From Bacteroidales bacterium (GTDB lineage: Bacteria > Bacteroidota > Bacteroidia > Bacteroidales > S143-33), in contig JALWNS010000100.1 of NCBI GenBank assembly GCA_027083655.1, positions 1 through 7,204 on the forward strand: a stretch of 7,204 nucleotides of DNA, in the 5' to 3' direction. Under the pieces are notes generated by a model. The model was not told the DNA's origin and made no database searches. It saw nothing but the letters and a program-made list of their open reading frames with translations. The first letter of the stretch is position 1. Each line of letters opens with the position of its first letter. Positions 6,993 through 7,204 of this stretch are shown here, one piece after another. A program made the translations under genes and the position numbers.

Positions 6993-7023
6993 TACTCCGG
7001 GGTAGAGCAAGGCATAGAGGTTT
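6993..7023 (+). repeat. Imperfect direct repeat, head element copy 2
   Basis: Second copy of the 6841-6871 element, 29/31 identical. Here its 3' end also forms a hairpin with following sequence: AGAGGT (7016-7021) and ACCTCT (7031-7036) around a 9-nt loop. Copy 1 lacks that right arm. Confidence 0.85.
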
Positions 7024-7086
7024 CTGGGTTACCTCTGTGTGTTAGTCTTTGAGGTGGTGGGTCAACTCCTGTTCAGGCTATCATAA

Positions 7087-7118
7087 CCCGGGAGGGCCGC
7101 TAAAAGCGGACCCCCGGG
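7087..7118. repeat. GC-rich stem-loop specific to unit 2
   Basis: CCCGGG (7087-7092) pairs with CCCGGG (7113-7118). After a bulged A, GG (7094-7095) pairs with CC (7111-7112). A G-A mismatch follows, and CCGC (7097-7100) pairs with GCGG (7106-7109) around the loop taaaa. That is 12 pairs in all. The preceding sequence, about 7049-7086, is not duplicated elsewhere in the window. It could be a terminator-like or RNA-structural hairpin; there is no U-tract after it. Confidence 0.7.
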
Positions 7119-7124
7119 AAGTGT

Positions 7125-7204
7125 GGTGCGCCTGACGGCGCTAGAGGCCTGGCATTCTCCTGCCAGGTTACGTGAGTGCCATGGCTACGCCATAGTGCTA
7201 AGCG
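7125..7204 (+). repeat. 80-bp perfect direct repeat, copy 2 (reaches window edge)
   Basis: Identical to 6902-6981 over all 80 bases and cut only by the end of the window, so the true repeat may be longer. It carries the same three stem-loops at +223 bp, including CCTGGCA/TGCCAGG at 7148-7154 and 7161-7167. Confidence 0.93.

Larger units (their letters stand above)
6815..7204. other. GC-rich, hairpin-dense non-coding repeat region, continuing past the window edge
   Basis: No credible gene lies in these 390 bp. The base composition is clearly more GC-rich than the rest (the 80-bp repeat is 50/80 G+C). Two partial tandem units are visible. Each has a ~31-bp head (6841-6871, 6993-7023), a variable stretch, the word gttagtct (6887-6894, 7041-7048), and the identical 80-bp tail (6902-6981, 7125-7204). 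Unit 2 is longer by 71 bp, mostly extra sequence holding a strong hairpin (7087-7118). Offsets of 152 and 223 bp between copies are not multiples of three, so the repetition does not preserve a reading frame. A structured RNA, an intergenic repeat family or a mobile-element remnant are all possible. Confidence 0.7.

Noticed and set aside
6825..7052. 75-codon plus-strand reading frame in the repeat region
   Set aside because: It is built from the repeated DNA. Repeat offsets are not multiples of three, the composition is Arg/Leu/Ala-rich as expected of random GC-rich DNA, and no domain is recognisable.
6815..7204. CRISPR array
   Set aside because: There are only two long repeats (80 bp) with internal multi-hairpin structure and unequal spacing, with no regular 25-40 bp repeats and no cas genes in the window.

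Overview
The window is AT-rich bacterial DNA. Genes are separated by A/T-rich spacers and mostly lack a strong Shine-Dalgarno site. The M1 peptidase has a GGAMEHATNI substrate motif, and a TAnnTTTG-type promoter word occurs upstream of one gene. Together these suggest a member of the Bacteroidota/Chlorobi group, but this is inference; there is no rRNA or marker gene to settle it.

Layout: (1) 1-1000, minus strand: the N-terminal part of a secreted M1-family zinc aminopeptidase that runs off the left edge. (2) 1001-1113: a short divergent spacer. (3) 1114-2286, plus strand: an uncharacterised four-helix membrane protein with a central coiled coil. (4) 2308-2342: a perfect 16-bp stem-loop between convergent genes. 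(5) 2396-4659, minus strand: a two-gene operon of a class III PLP-dependent aminotransferase followed, with an ATGA overlap, by a protein with protein-kinase-like sequence landmarks. (6) 4660-4909: a divergent regulatory spacer with two operator-like inverted repeats. (7) 4910-6814, plus strand: an unusual fusion of a [4Fe-4S] ferredoxin domain, a DUF1858-like domain, a DUF2249 (TusA-like) domain and a C-terminal NMT1/SsuA-type substrate-binding fold, with no signal peptide. (8) 6815-7204: a GC-rich, hairpin-dense, non-coding repeat region containing two identical 80-bp copies and a second, imperfect repeated element. It continues past the right edge.

The aminotransferase and kinase-like genes are almost certainly co-translated and probably act in one small-molecule pathway, whose substrate cannot be read from sequence. 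The fusion protein is divergently transcribed from them and may share control through the spacer. The two most interesting items are the ferredoxin/substrate-binding fusion and the structured GC-rich repeat at the right end.
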